Shown here: in pieces, positions 8,398 to 16,810 of the stretch
Position numbering within the stretch: the stretch's first letter is position 1
Layout: each line of letters begins with the position of its first letter
Assembly: GCF_001428665.1 (NCBI RefSeq)
Contig: NZ_LMIJ01000013.1
Coordinates: 143,709-182,900, forward strand
Length of the DNA stretch: 39,192 nt
Reading direction: 5' to 3'
From: Acidovorax sp. Root219
Lineage (GTDB): Bacteria > Pseudomonadota > Gammaproteobacteria > Burkholderiales > Burkholderiaceae_C
The notes under the pieces: generated by a model
Told to the model about the DNA's origin: nothing
What the model saw: the letters and a program-made list of their open reading frames with translations, nothing else
Databases searched by the model: none
Made by a program: the position numbers and the translations under genes

Positions 8398-8803
8398 GGG
8401 GTTTCCTTTCAGGTGGCGGGGGTGCGGCTGCAAGGGAACGCGTCTCCAAGGCCCGGTAGTGGGCGATCTTGTCCTGCAGCGCCCCGGCGGAGCGCTGCAT
8501 GGACTCGATCATCGCCAGCACGTCTGCCAGGTGCTGCTCCAGCAACTGGCGGCGTTCTGGCACGGTTGCATTCCCTTCGCCGCGAAGCCTGGCGAAGGCC
8601 TGCATCTGCCCGATGGGCATGCGGGTCTCGCGCAGGCGCAGCAGGAATCCGATCCACTCCATGTCCGACGCCGCATAGCGGCGCTGGCCGCCGGGTGCGC
8701 GGTGGACGGGCGCGATCAGCCCTGCGCGCTCGTAGTAGCGCAGGGTGTGTGCGGTCAGTCCGGTGCGCTCGGCGACCTCGGAGATGGTGAGATGGGATGC
8801 CAT
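8318..8803 (-). CDS. MerR family transcriptional regulator
   Basis: A 161-residue activator-type regulator. The winged helix-turn-helix is N-terminal ([26 protein letters not shown], then [30 protein letters not shown]), followed by a dimerisation helix (about 75-120). The protein contains no cysteine, so cysteine-based metal or thiol sensing of the MerR/SoxR/NmlR kind is unlikely; the inducer is unknown. Its own promoter holds a perfect palindrome in a 19-base spacer, the usual MerR arrangement. The ATG at 8803 is nearly at the predicted transcription start. The last 30 or so residues are Pro/Arg-rich, unlike the family, and overlap the next gene by 80 bases; an indel in a C5 run would end the frame at 8409-8411 instead. 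Confidence 0.9.
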   Translation of the reverse strand: MASHLTISEVAERTGLTAHTLRYYERAGLIAPVHRAPGGQRRYAASDMEWIGFLLRLRETRMPIGQMQAFARLRGEGNATVPERRQLLEQHLADVLAMIESMQRSAGALQDKIAHYRALETRSLAAAPPPPERKPRASSLPQTSRPRPLPAGPGQTARNRR

Positions 8804-8810
8804 GGGACCG

Positions 8811-8841
8811 ATCCTAAAAGTTGGAGTGCACTCCAAGTCAA
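8811..8841 (-). promoter_or_regulatory. MerR-type promoter with 16-base palindromic operator
   Basis: On the minus strand TTGACT (8836-8841) and TAGGAT (8811-8816) are 19 bases apart, the long spacer typical of MerR-regulated promoters. The spacer contains a perfect 16-base palindrome (8821-8836, TTGGAGTGCACTCCAA) overlapping the -35 box. It lies between the merR gene and the divergent flavin reductase gene, so it may control both directions. Confidence 0.82.
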
Positions 8842-8913
8842 GGGATTAAAGCGCACCTATCATCGCTGGAAGATTCGCTGCGCCAGCGCACCTGCAACCC
8901 CCCAAGGAATCCC

Positions 8914-9501
8914 ATGAACAGCCATCTGGCCCCGGTCGATCTGGCCAAGGCCTACCGCCTTCTCAACCACGGCCCCACGGTGCTGGTGTCAGCCCGCCAC
9001 GCCGGGGTGGACAACGTGATGTCCGCCGCCTGGGCCTGCGCGCTCGACTTTGCGCCACCCAAGCTCACGGTGGTGATCGACAAGGCCACGCGCACGCGCG
9101 CGCTGGTCGAGCACAGCGGCCATTTCGTGATCCAGGTGCCCACAGCCGCGCAGATGCAGCTCACGCACGACGTGGGCAACACCAGCCTGCACCAGGACAA
9201 GGACAAGCTGCGCCACCACGGCGTGGAGCTGTTCGGCATCGAAGGGCACGACCTGCCCTTCGTCGCAGGTTGCTCGGCCTGGCTGGCCTGCCGGCTCATC
9301 CCCGAGCCGCACAACCAGCAGGCCTACGACCTCTTCATCGGCGAGGTGGTGGGCGCCTGGGCCGATACGCGCGTGTTTTCGGGTGGCCACTGGCACTTCG
9401 AGACGGCCGGGCCCGAATGGCGCAGCCTGCACTATGTGGCCGGCGGGCAGTTCTATGCGATTGGCGAATCGCTGGTGGCGAAGACGGCCAGCAAGGCCTG
9501 A
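8914..9501 (+). CDS. Flavin reductase-like, FMN-binding domain protein
   Basis: A 195-residue protein of the flavin reductase/FMN-binding split-barrel family, which reduce or hold FMN/FAD with NAD(P)H, often for a partner oxygenase. Family features are PTVLVSARHAG...NVMSAAWACALDFAPPKLTVVID (about 20-60), the RTRALVEHSGHFVIQVP segment and the late VYCHWHFE-like HWHFETAGPEWRSLHYVAGGQFY. ATG 8914 has AAGGAA 6 bases upstream. It is transcribed away from the merR gene; the shared intergenic palindrome suggests common control with the merR-CMD pair and a role in handling electrophiles or quinones. That role is inference. Confidence 0.85.
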   Translation: MNSHLAPVDLAKAYRLLNHGPTVLVSARHAGVDNVMSAAWACALDFAPPKLTVVIDKATRTRALVEHSGHFVIQVPTAAQMQLTHDVGNTSLHQDKDKLRHHGVELFGIEGHDLPFVAGCSAWLACRLIPEPHNQQAYDLFIGEVVGAWADTRVFSGGHWHFETAGPEWRSLHYVAGGQFYAIGESLVAKTASKA

Positions 9502-9679
9502 GAGTCTTTCGTCCATGCCTGCCTTGCACGCCAAAACACCCCGGCTCGTCGAAAGCAAATGCTCGCCATAGCCCGAGCCATGGCTGCGCTTTGCGGCTAG
9601 ATTCGAGGCGTGTTGACGCGCTCCTCGGACACGGCCGAAAAAACTCCCAGCCTCTGAAACCGGCGCTCCATGGCACACA

Positions 9680-10753
9680 TCACTTCTGCTGCAACAGCGC
9701 ACCGGCCGCAGCGCCGCCAGGCACCCGCACCTGCGGCAGGCAATCGGGGTACTCGCGCTGGATGAAGGTCACCAGCGCCTCGCGCACGCGGCAGCGCAGG
9801 TCGAACGCCAGGCCCGAGGAGCGGGCCGAGACCAGAACGCGGATCTGGATGGTGCGGTCCGTCGCCTCGGTGAGCTGCAGCACGCTCACGCGCTGGTCCC
9901 ATTCTGGCGCACCATCGAGCACGCGCTTGAGCTCCTCGCGCAGCGGGTCCAGCGGCAGCGCATAGTCGGCGTAGATGAAGACGGTACCCAGAATCTCGGA
10001 GCTGGTGCGCGTCCAGTTCTGGAAAGGGTGCTCGATGAACCACTGCAGCGGGATGATCAGGCGCCGCTCGTCCCAGATCTTGAGCACCACGTAGGTGCCG
10101 GTGATCTCTTCCACCCTGCCCCATTCGCCCTCGATGATAAGCACGTCGTCGATGCGAAACGGCTGGGCCAGCGCTATCTGCAGGCCCGCGATCATGTTGC
10201 TGAACACCGGCCGCGCAGCGATGCCCGCGACGATGCCCACCACGCCGGCCGACGCCAGCAGGCTCGCGCCCACCTGGCGCGCGCCGGGAAAGGTCATGAG
10301 CGCCATCGCAAGGCCGGCCATCACCACCGCCGTCATGGCGGTGCGCGAGAGCACGCGCGCCTGGGTGGCGATGCGGCGGGCGGTGAGGTTGTCCTCCACG
10401 TCGGCCGGGTGCTTGGCGATGACCCCGTCGGCCAGCCCGCCGATGGCCGCGATCAGCAGCCAGCAGGTGCCGGCAATGGCGGCCAGGCCATTGAAGTGCC
10501 GCACCGTGTCGATGTGGCGCAGCTCATCGCTGGACGCCTGCCACACCAGCTGCAGCGCCATCAGCGGCAGCAGCAATCGCACCACCGGCACGCAGGCCTC
10601 GAACACCGCGTGCAACACGGGCACCTGGCCTGTGGCCCGCCGGAGCACCATGGTGGCAATGCGGTGCACGATGCCCGCCACCACAACGGCAGCCACGGCC
10701 ACCGCGCCGGTGTGGGTCCACGAAGTGGGGTCGAACCAGTCCATCACATCCAT
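9680..10753 (-). CDS. MscS family mechanosensitive ion channel
   Basis: A 357-residue inner-membrane channel. Several hydrophobic helices occupy about 12-230 (AVAVAAVVVAGIVH, VVRLLLPLMALQLVW, AAIAGTCWLLIAAI, AMTAVVMAGLAMALM). The pore-lining helix region is VGASLLASAGVVGIVAGIAARPVFSN, followed by the conserved MscS beta domain (AGLQIALAQPFRIDDVLIIEGEWGRVEEI...IIPLQWF) and a cytoplasmic C-terminal domain. Such channels release solutes on hypo-osmotic shock; divergent members like this one may have other gating cues. The frame is open 50 codons upstream; the ATG at 10753 is chosen as the first before the hydrophobic region, with 10744 as alternative. No strong ribosome site helps decide. Confidence 0.88.
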   Translation of the reverse strand: MDVMDWFDPTSWTHTGAVAVAAVVVAGIVHRIATMVLRRATGQVPVLHAVFEACVPVVRLLLPLMALQLVWQASSDELRHIDTVRHFNGLAAIAGTCWLLIAAIGGLADGVIAKHPADVEDNLTARRIATQARVLSRTAMTAVVMAGLAMALMTFPGARQVGASLLASAGVVGIVAGIAARPVFSNMIAGLQIALAQPFRIDDVLIIEGEWGRVEEITGTYVVLKIWDERRLIIPLQWFIEHPFQNWTRTSSEILGTVFIYADYALPLDPLREELKRVLDGAPEWDQRVSVLQLTEATDRTIQIRVLVSARSSGLAFDLRCRVREALVTFIQREYPDCLPQVRVPGGAAAGALLQQK

Positions 10754-11058
10754 GCGGGTACGGCAGGGGGCGTCCCCTGCATCGGCAAGGCATGGCGCCT
10801 GGGCTCTCGGGTATCCGGCATGGGCGGCTCCGCAAACGGTGAAGCCGCCATTGTCGAAAATTGCTGCACAGCAGCATGTCAGCCAATGCCGACAATGCTC
10901 CATAGAGCCTGATGTGGTTGGCCTTGATCAGTTGTACCGTGGCCCTGGCCTCGCGGTCCGTTGCCGCAGCAGTATGTTCTGGCTGCACCCGGCAATAACG
11001 CACTTTCTGCGGCTCCCCGCCCAGTTCTCCGACTGGATGCAAATCCGTAGGACACCGC
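10754..11058. other. 305-base intergenic region with repeat copy 2
   Basis: No gene can be supported between the MscS and hybrid-kinase genes, which read in the same direction. The right part (11000-11052, possibly from about 10909) is the second copy of the dispersed repeat; the left part should contain the promoter of the channel gene, but no clear boxes are visible. Confidence 0.6.
11000..11052. repeat. Dispersed repeat, copy 2 (partial or diverged)
   Basis: This segment matches 6647-6699 in reverse orientation at 44 of 53 positions, including an uninterrupted CTGCGGCTCCCCGCC block and the end GCAAATCCG. A diverged left part may extend it to about 10909 (CTGATGTGG...GGCCTT resembles the other end of copy 1). 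It ends six bases from the stop codon of the hybrid kinase gene, the same position relative to a gene end as copy 1. Confidence 0.7.
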
Positions 11059-13182
11059 CTACCGGGTGATGCGCGCGATCGCCGCATGCAGCATCTGCGG
11101 CGTGCAGGGCTTGGGCAGGACCTCGAAGCCCAGGTGGTGGATGTGGTCGAGCTGCTCGGCGTAGCCGGTCATCAAAAGCAGCTTCTGCGCGGGCCATGTG
11201 GCGCGGATGTGCGTGGCCAGGGCCACGCCGTCGATCTCGCCGGGCATCACCACGTCCGACAGCACCAGGTCGGGCCGTTCGCCCTGCTCCAGCAGCGCAC
11301 GCGCCTTGGCTGCGCGGTCCATCCGCGTCACGCTGCAGCCCAGCGATTCGAGGATGGGCACCAGGGAGGCCGCGACCTCGTCGTTGTCTTCCACCACCAG
11401 CAGGGTCTTGCCCAGCGGGGCCAGCGACGGAGCGGGGCCCGCTTCCTCGCTCGCCGCCTGCGGCTCCGTGCTCGGAAAGTACAGGCGGATGCGCGTGCCG
11501 ACCCCCTCTTCGCTGGCAATCTCGGCCCGCCCACCCATGCGCTGGCACATGCCGTACACCTGGCTGAGCCCCAGGCCCGTGCCCTCGCCCACGGGCTTGG
11601 TGGTGAAGAAGGGCTCGAACACCTTGCTGAGCAGCTCCGGCGGGATGCCCGTGCCCGTATCGGCCACCTCGACGAGCACCATGGCGGGCATACCCTGGCC
11701 CGCTTCGCTCTCGCTGGCGTTGCGCGCATGGATCTCGAGGGTGCCGCCCTTGGGCATGGCGTCCCGCGCGTTGATGGAGAGGTTGAGCAGCGCCAGCTCC
11801 AGTTCCGCCAGGTCCAGCACCACGGGGGCGGTGGCGGGGTCCACCCGCACCTGCAACTGCACCTGGCTGCCCAGCACGGGGGCGATCAGGTCCTGGATGG
11901 AGGGCAGTTTGTCCTGCAGCACGACATGCTCGGCCACCAGGGGCTGGCGGCGCGAGAAGGCCAGCAACTGGCGCGTGAGGTTGGTGGCCGACTTGACGGC
12001 CCGGGCGATGGAGTCGAGCTGGCGGGTACCCGCGTCGGGCACCGTGCGCTTGAGCAGGTGCAGGTTGTTGCTGATGACCATCAGCGCGTTGTTGAAATCA
12101 TGAGCCACGCCGCCCGTGAGCCGGCCCAGGGCCTCGAGCTTTTGCGCCTGCAGCAGGGCCTCTTCGGCGCGGCGGCGGGTGACGATCTCCTTTTCCAGGC
12201 TTTCCATGGTCGAGAGCGCGGTACGCGCATTGCGCAGCGCCATGCGCGCGGCAAAGAACAGCGCAGCCACCGGTAGCGCGCCCAGTGCGAACAGGGCGCC
12301 CAGCTGGCGCAGCACTTCGTTGCGCAGCGCGGTCAGGTTCATGCCCGTGCCCACGAACAGGGGGTAGCTGCCCACCTTGCGGTAGGCGATGATCCGGTCC
12401 TGCCGATCCACCGACGAAATGCCGCGCATCTGGGCAGCCACTTCGCCCTTGAGCAGGCGTTCCATCACCGGGCTGCTCGGTGCCAGCCGGTCGGGTGCAT
12501 TGGCGACGAGGGGCCAGCGGGTGTAGATGGCGCCGTCTTCGCGAAACAGGTTCACCGCCAGGCCGGGCTCGTCGGCCACCAGGTCGCTGTAGAAGTCCTG
12601 GAAGTACCCGGCGAGCAGGCTGACGTTGACGACACCCCCGAACTGGCCATTGTGGTCCTCGAAGCCGATGCTGATGTCGATGATCTTCTCCTGCGTGGTC
12701 CGGGCGACCAGAGGCGCCGAGAGGTAGCGCTGCCCCGGCGGCTGCAGGCGGTGGAACTGAAAGTAATCGCGGTCAGACACCTCGAACACCGGTACCTGCG
12801 CAAACCGGCTGCTGGCGATGGGCTTGCCCTCGGCATCGATGACCCAGATGGACTGGATCTGCGGCTGGTCCTTGACCCGGGCGAGCATGGCCGCATGCAG
12901 GTCGGTGGCATGGATGCGCAGCTCCTGCGGGCTCCTGCCGCTGACCATGGCCAGCACCCGATCCTGCAGCGCCTCGGACGCGGCCATCACCTTGGCCGCA
13001 TGCTCATGCGCCACCCTGAGCGAGCGGCTCACGCGCAGCTCGGCCTCCTCGCGTGCATCTACGTAGCCCACAGCCCCGAACACCAGGTAGATGAACAAGG
13101 GCACGGCCACGCTCAGCAGGACCAGCAGCCGAAGCCACTTCACCGAGGCCCGGGCTCTGGACTGGTTGTCTTCACGCGCCAC
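11059..13182 (-). CDS. Membrane hybrid histidine kinase with periplasmic Cache sensor and receiver domain
   Basis: A 707-residue hybrid kinase. Transmembrane helices at about 17-40 and 293-313 flank a periplasmic double-Cache-like sensor (about 45-285; IWVIDAEGKPIASS, DRDYFQFHR, IDISIGFEDHNGQFGGVVNVS). The phospho-accepting His361 is in LTGGVAHDFNN; the ATPase domain has NLSINARDAM, DTGTGIP and GEGTGLGLSQV. A C-terminal receiver (about 590-705) has DN at its start, phospho-acceptor Asp643 (LVLSDVVMPG) and the lysine in LPKP. The Cache ligand, often a small organic acid or amino acid, is unknown. The start is a GTG at 13182 since no in-frame ATG exists nearby; GGGAA lies upstream. No partner regulator is adjacent, so signalling probably goes through the internal receiver to a remote phosphotransfer protein. 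Confidence 0.9.
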   Translation of the reverse strand: MAREDNQSRARASVKWLRLLVLLSVAVPLFIYLVFGAVGYVDAREEAELRVSRSLRVAHEHAAKVMAASEALQDRVLAMVSGRSPQELRIHATDLHAAMLARVKDQPQIQSIWVIDAEGKPIASSRFAQVPVFEVSDRDYFQFHRLQPPGQRYLSAPLVARTTQEKIIDISIGFEDHNGQFGGVVNVSLLAGYFQDFYSDLVADEPGLAVNLFREDGAIYTRWPLVANAPDRLAPSSPVMERLLKGEVAAQMRGISSVDRQDRIIAYRKVGSYPLFVGTGMNLTALRNEVLRQLGALFALGALPVAALFFAARMALRNARTALSTMESLEKEIVTRRRAEEALLQAQKLEALGRLTGGVAHDFNNALMVISNNLHLLKRTVPDAGTRQLDSIARAVKSATNLTRQLLAFSRRQPLVAEHVVLQDKLPSIQDLIAPVLGSQVQLQVRVDPATAPVVLDLAELELALLNLSINARDAMPKGGTLEIHARNASESEAGQGMPAMVLVEVADTGTGIPPELLSKVFEPFFTTKPVGEGTGLGLSQVYGMCQRMGGRAEIASEEGVGTRIRLYFPSTEPQAASEEAGPAPSLAPLGKTLLVVEDNDEVAASLVPILESLGCSVTRMDRAAKARALLEQGERPDLVLSDVVMPGEIDGVALATHIRATWPAQKLLLMTGYAEQLDHIHHLGFEVLPKPCTPQMLHAAIARITR

Positions 13183-13355
13183 CGGTGGTTCCCATGTCGT
13201 TGTTGCCAGGATTGGCTGCCAGTTGTTGTTCGGGGGTCGATTGGGCTTGGTCGCCCCCTCAAAGTATCAACGAATTTGTGGGGAATTGCCCGCGCTGGCA
13301 TGCAGGCGCCACCAACTTGCAGGAGCGTGGCAAGGGCGCGACACGGCTCCCTTGA

Positions 13356-16055
13356 TCAGCCCACGCCGAGGGCCAGGGCCAGATAAGGCGCCGTGCGGCT
13401 ACCCTTCGCCGCTGCCACGGTGGCCGGGGTGCCCTGTGCCACAATGCGCCCGCCCGCCTCGCCCGCGCCGGGCCCGATGTCGATCACCCAGTCGCAGGCC
13501 GCCACCACGCGCATCTCGTGCTCGACCACCACCACCGTGTTGCCGGCGGCCACCAGACCATCGAGCTGGGCAAGCAGGCGGTCCACGTCGGCCGGGTGCA
13601 GGCCGGTGGTGGGCTCGTCCAGAACGTAGAGTGTGCCGCCGCGCTGGGTGGGCCGCTGCAGCTCGGTGGCCAGCTTGATGCGCTGGGCCTCGCCGCCGCT
13701 CAGCTCGGTGGCGGGCTGGCCCAGGCGCAGGTAACCGAGGCCGATGTCGCGCAGAACCGCCAGGGGGCGCAGCACCTGGGGTTCGCCGGCAAAGGCGTCG
13801 CAGGCGGCATCCACCGTGAGGCCCAGCACGTCGGCGATGGACAGGCCGTTCCAGGCAATCTCCAGGGTGGCCGCGTTGTAGCGCGCGCCGTGGCAGGCGG
13901 GGCATGGCGCGTACACGCTGGGCATGAACAGCAGCTCCACGCTCACGAAGCCCTCGCCCTCGCAGGTGGCGCAGCGGCCCTTGGCCACGTTGAAAGAGAA
14001 GCGCCCCGCGTCGTAGCGCCGCTTGCGCGCGGCTGGCGTGGCGGCAAAGAGCTTGCGCACGCCGTCGAACAAGCCCGTGTAGGTGGCCAGGTTGGAGCGC
14101 GGCGTGCGGCCAATGGGTTTCTGGTCCACCTGCACCAGGCGCCGGATGTGCTCGCTGCCGGCCACGATGCGCCCTGCCACCGGGAGGGCCAGCGGCGACG
14201 CATTGCCCGCCGGCGCCTCGCCATCGTCGGGCATGGCGCCGGCCGTGTCCTCCTCGTCCGCCACCACCGGGCGCCCCAGGTGGGCCGAGACCAGTTCCAG
14301 CAGGGCCTGGCTCACCAGGCTGGACTTGCCCGAGCCCGAGACACCGGTCACCGCTGCCATGCAGGCCAGCGGAAACGCAGCATCGAGTCCGTGCAGATTG
14401 TTGCGCGTGATGCCTTCCAGCCGCAGCCAGCCCTGGGCCTGGCGCGGCGTGCGCTGCACTACGCTACGGGCCGCATCGCCGAACAGGTAGTGCCGCGTCT
14501 GCGACCGCTCCACCCCGGCCAGGCCGGCCGGCGGGCCGCTGTAGAGCACCTCGCCGCCGTGCTCGCCTGCCGCCGGCCCCACATCCACCAGCCAGTCGGC
14601 GCGGCGCATGGTGGCCACGTCGTGTTCCACCACGAATATCGAGTTGCCCGCGGCCTTGAGGCCCTGCAACGCGGCCAGCAGCGCCTCGCCGTCCGCAGGG
14701 TGCAGGCCGGCCGAGGGCTCGTCGAGCACATACACCACGCCAAACAGCTGTGACGAGAGCTGCGAGGCCAGGCGCAGGCGCTGCAACTCGCCAGGCGAGA
14801 GCGTGGGCGTGCTGCGGTCGAGCGAGAGATAGCCCAGGCCCAGGTCGATCAGGGCCAGCACGCGCTTGCGCAGGTCGCTGGCCAGGCGCTGGGCGGCAAT
14901 CACCTTTTCTTCGGACAGCCAGTGCGTGCGGTGCACATCGGGCGCGGCGGCGTGGGCCGCAGGGCGCCTGCTTCTGGTGCGGCCTGCGGGTGCATCGGGC
15001 GTGGGGTCGCCCTCCCCCAGCCGCCCTTCGGCTGCAGGCCGCAGCAGTTCGGCCAGCGCCGTGAGCGGCAACTGCGACAGGCTGCCGATGTCGCGCCCCG
15101 AAAAGGTGACCGACAGCGCCTCGCTCTTAAGCCGCTTGCCCTGGCACACCGGGCACAGCGTACCCACCATGTACTGGGCCACGCGCTTTTTCATCAGCGC
15201 GCTCTGGCTGTGGGTGAAGGTGTGCAGCACGTGGCGCCGCGCACCGGTGAAGGTGCCCATGTAGCTCGGGGTGAGCTTGCGTTTCATCGCATCCTTCACC
15301 TCGTCGATGCTGAAACCCGCGTACACCGGCACGGTGGGTTGCTCGTCGGTGAAGAGGATCCAGTCGCGCAGCTTTTTGGGCAGCTTGCGCCAGGGCACGT
15401 CCACGTCGTGGCCCAGGGTGGTGAGGATGTCGCGCAGGTTCTGCCCCTGCCATGCCAGGGGCCAGGCGGCCACCGCGCGCTCGCGGATGGTCAGCGAATC
15501 GTCGGGCACCATCGATTGCTCCGTCACCTCGTACACCCTGCCCTGGCCATGGCAGTGCGGGCAGGCGCCCTGCGGGGTGTTGGGCGAAAAGTCCTCGGCA
15601 TACAGCATGGGCTGGCCGGCGGGGTAGCGGCCGGCGCGCGAGTACAGCATGCGCAGCGGGCTCGATATCGCCGTGACGCTGCCCACCGAAGAACGCGTGC
15701 TGGGCGTACCGCGCTGCTGCTGCAGTGCCACGGCGGGCGGCAGCCCGTCGATGCTGTCCACCTGAGGCACGCCGGCCTGCACGATGAGGCGCCGCGCATA
15801 GGGCGCCACCGATTCGAGGTAGCGCCGCTGGGCCTCGGCGAACAGCGTGCCGAAGGCCAGGGACGACTTGCCCGACCCCGAGACGCCGGTGAACACCACC
15901 AGCGCATCGCGCGGGATGTCCACGTCCACATCTTTCAGGTTGTGCTCGCGGGCGCCGCGCACGCGGACCATGCCACGGGGCGGGGATGTAGAAGCTTGGT
16001 CAGGGGAGACAGGAGGCATCGGGGCACGGCGCGAGGCCGGGGAAATCGGGGGCAT
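13356..16055 (-). CDS. uvrA: UvrA paralogue (UvrA2-like) without UvrB-binding domain
   Basis: An 899-residue tandem ABC ATPase of the UvrA family, which bind damaged DNA as dimers. Both Walker A boxes are intact (GVSGSGKSS at about 57-65 and again near 555). The second signature LSGGEAQRIKLA is normal, but the first reads LSPGELQRLRLA. Zinc motifs CPHCHGQG, CPVCQGKRLK and CATCEGEG...CPACHG are present, as is the insertion domain (SIDEVKDAMKRKLTPSYMGTFTGARRHVL). The stretch between the first ATPase lobe and the first zinc motif is only about 20 residues, so the UvrB-binding domain of true UvrA is missing. It therefore resembles UvrA2/DrrC proteins, linked to DNA-damage or DNA-binding-drug tolerance. 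ATG 16055 has AGGA upstream; 15971 is a possible alternative just before the conserved part. Confidence 0.88.
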   Translation of the reverse strand: MPPISPASRRAPMPPVSPDQASTSPPRGMVRVRGAREHNLKDVDVDIPRDALVVFTGVSGSGKSSLAFGTLFAEAQRRYLESVAPYARRLIVQAGVPQVDSIDGLPPAVALQQQRGTPSTRSSVGSVTAISSPLRMLYSRAGRYPAGQPMLYAEDFSPNTPQGACPHCHGQGRVYEVTEQSMVPDDSLTIRERAVAAWPLAWQGQNLRDILTTLGHDVDVPWRKLPKKLRDWILFTDEQPTVPVYAGFSIDEVKDAMKRKLTPSYMGTFTGARRHVLHTFTHSQSALMKKRVAQYMVGTLCPVCQGKRLKSEALSVTFSGRDIGSLSQLPLTALAELLRPAAEGRLGEGDPTPDAPAGRTRSRRPAAHAAAPDVHRTHWLSEEKVIAAQRLASDLRKRVLALIDLGLGYLSLDRSTPTLSPGELQRLRLASQLSSQLFGVVYVLDEPSAGLHPADGEALLAALQGLKAAGNSIFVVEHDVATMRRADWLVDVGPAAGEHGGEVLYSGPPAGLAGVERSQTRHYLFGDAARSVVQRTPRQAQGWLRLEGITRNNLHGLDAAFPLACMAAVTGVSGSGKSSLVSQALLELVSAHLGRPVVADEEDTAGAMPDDGEAPAGNASPLALPVAGRIVAGSEHIRRLVQVDQKPIGRTPRSNLATYTGLFDGVRKLFAATPAARKRRYDAGRFSFNVAKGRCATCEGEGFVSVELLFMPSVYAPCPACHGARYNAATLEIAWNGLSIADVLGLTVDAACDAFAGEPQVLRPLAVLRDIGLGYLRLGQPATELSGGEAQRIKLATELQRPTQRGGTLYVLDEPTTGLHPADVDRLLAQLDGLVAAGNTVVVVEHEMRVVAACDWVIDIGPGAGEAGGRIVAQGTPATVAAAKGSRTAPYLALALGVG

Positions 16056-16154
16056 CGGGGGGTTATCCTAACGGGGACCGGCGGACCCTCTTGCGGTGCT
16101 GCTCGGCCAGCACCTGCGCCCTGCACCCTTCGGTCCCGAATTGCCTGGCCTGGC

Positions 16155-16640
16155 TCAGCGCACGGCGGCACCTTTGAGTTCCTTCAACAGCAGCACCACC
16201 TGGTTGGACGCGTGGCGGCAGTTGCTGCCCAGCACCCTGAGCGACTGCTGCTGCTCGCCCGCCTGGAACAAGGTGACCACGGCAGCCGCCTGCTGATGAA
16301 AGTATTGGTGCCGGGCCACCAGCATGGCAAAAACCGTGTGCTGCCCGTAACGCGCGTGTCCGGTTCCAAACAGCCAGCGGCCCAGGTCACACCGATGGTC
16401 CTGGCAGATCAGCTCCGGCCGCATCACCTCGGACGTGCGGCCATGGGCCATGTCCTCCAGGCGGGTGCGCCAGCGCTCGTGGATGGCGATGTATGCGTCG
16501 ATGTCCATCTCCAGGGTGAAGTGGTCGGCAACCTCGTCGTCCAGCACGAGTTCGCTGGCGTTGTCCTCCGGGTCCCAGGCTGCTTCAGGGCTGGATCGGA
16601 CTCGCTCACGGACCCTGAGCAACCGAGTGAAAAATCCCAT
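16155..16640 (-). CDS. Stand-alone CZB (chemoreceptor zinc-binding) domain protein
   Basis: A 161-residue soluble protein whose main part (about 45-155) is a CZB domain. It has the four zinc-ligand regions: His in IAIHERWRTRL, the diagnostic DHRCDLGRWLFG with His-Cys, and RHQYFHQQA near the end. CZB domains bind zinc through three His and one Cys and sense zinc or hypochlorite, usually at the end of chemoreceptors or attached to diguanylate cyclases (DgcZ). Here no output domain is attached, so it may act on a partner in trans. The ATG at 16640 is chosen since AGAGGA lies 6 bases before it; starts at 16646 and 16664 fit worse. Neighbours give no clear partner. Confidence 0.85.
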   Translation of the reverse strand: MGFFTRLLRVRERVRSSPEAAWDPEDNASELVLDDEVADHFTLEMDIDAYIAIHERWRTRLEDMAHGRTSEVMRPELICQDHRCDLGRWLFGTGHARYGQHTVFAMLVARHQYFHQQAAAVVTLFQAGEQQQSLRVLGSNCRHASNQVVLLLKELKGAAVR

Positions 16641-16810
16641 CTTCATTCCTCTTTGTTCCGCCATTGAGCGGCCATCCCCATACGTTGTCCATGCGTGCCT
16701 GCCGGATCAGCCCCGGATCGGCGGCGACGCATGGATGCTGAATGAAGCGGCCACCGAAATCCATAACCCAAATGATCTAGCCCCGCTGTCCCTCGCCAGC
16801 CAAACTGGAT

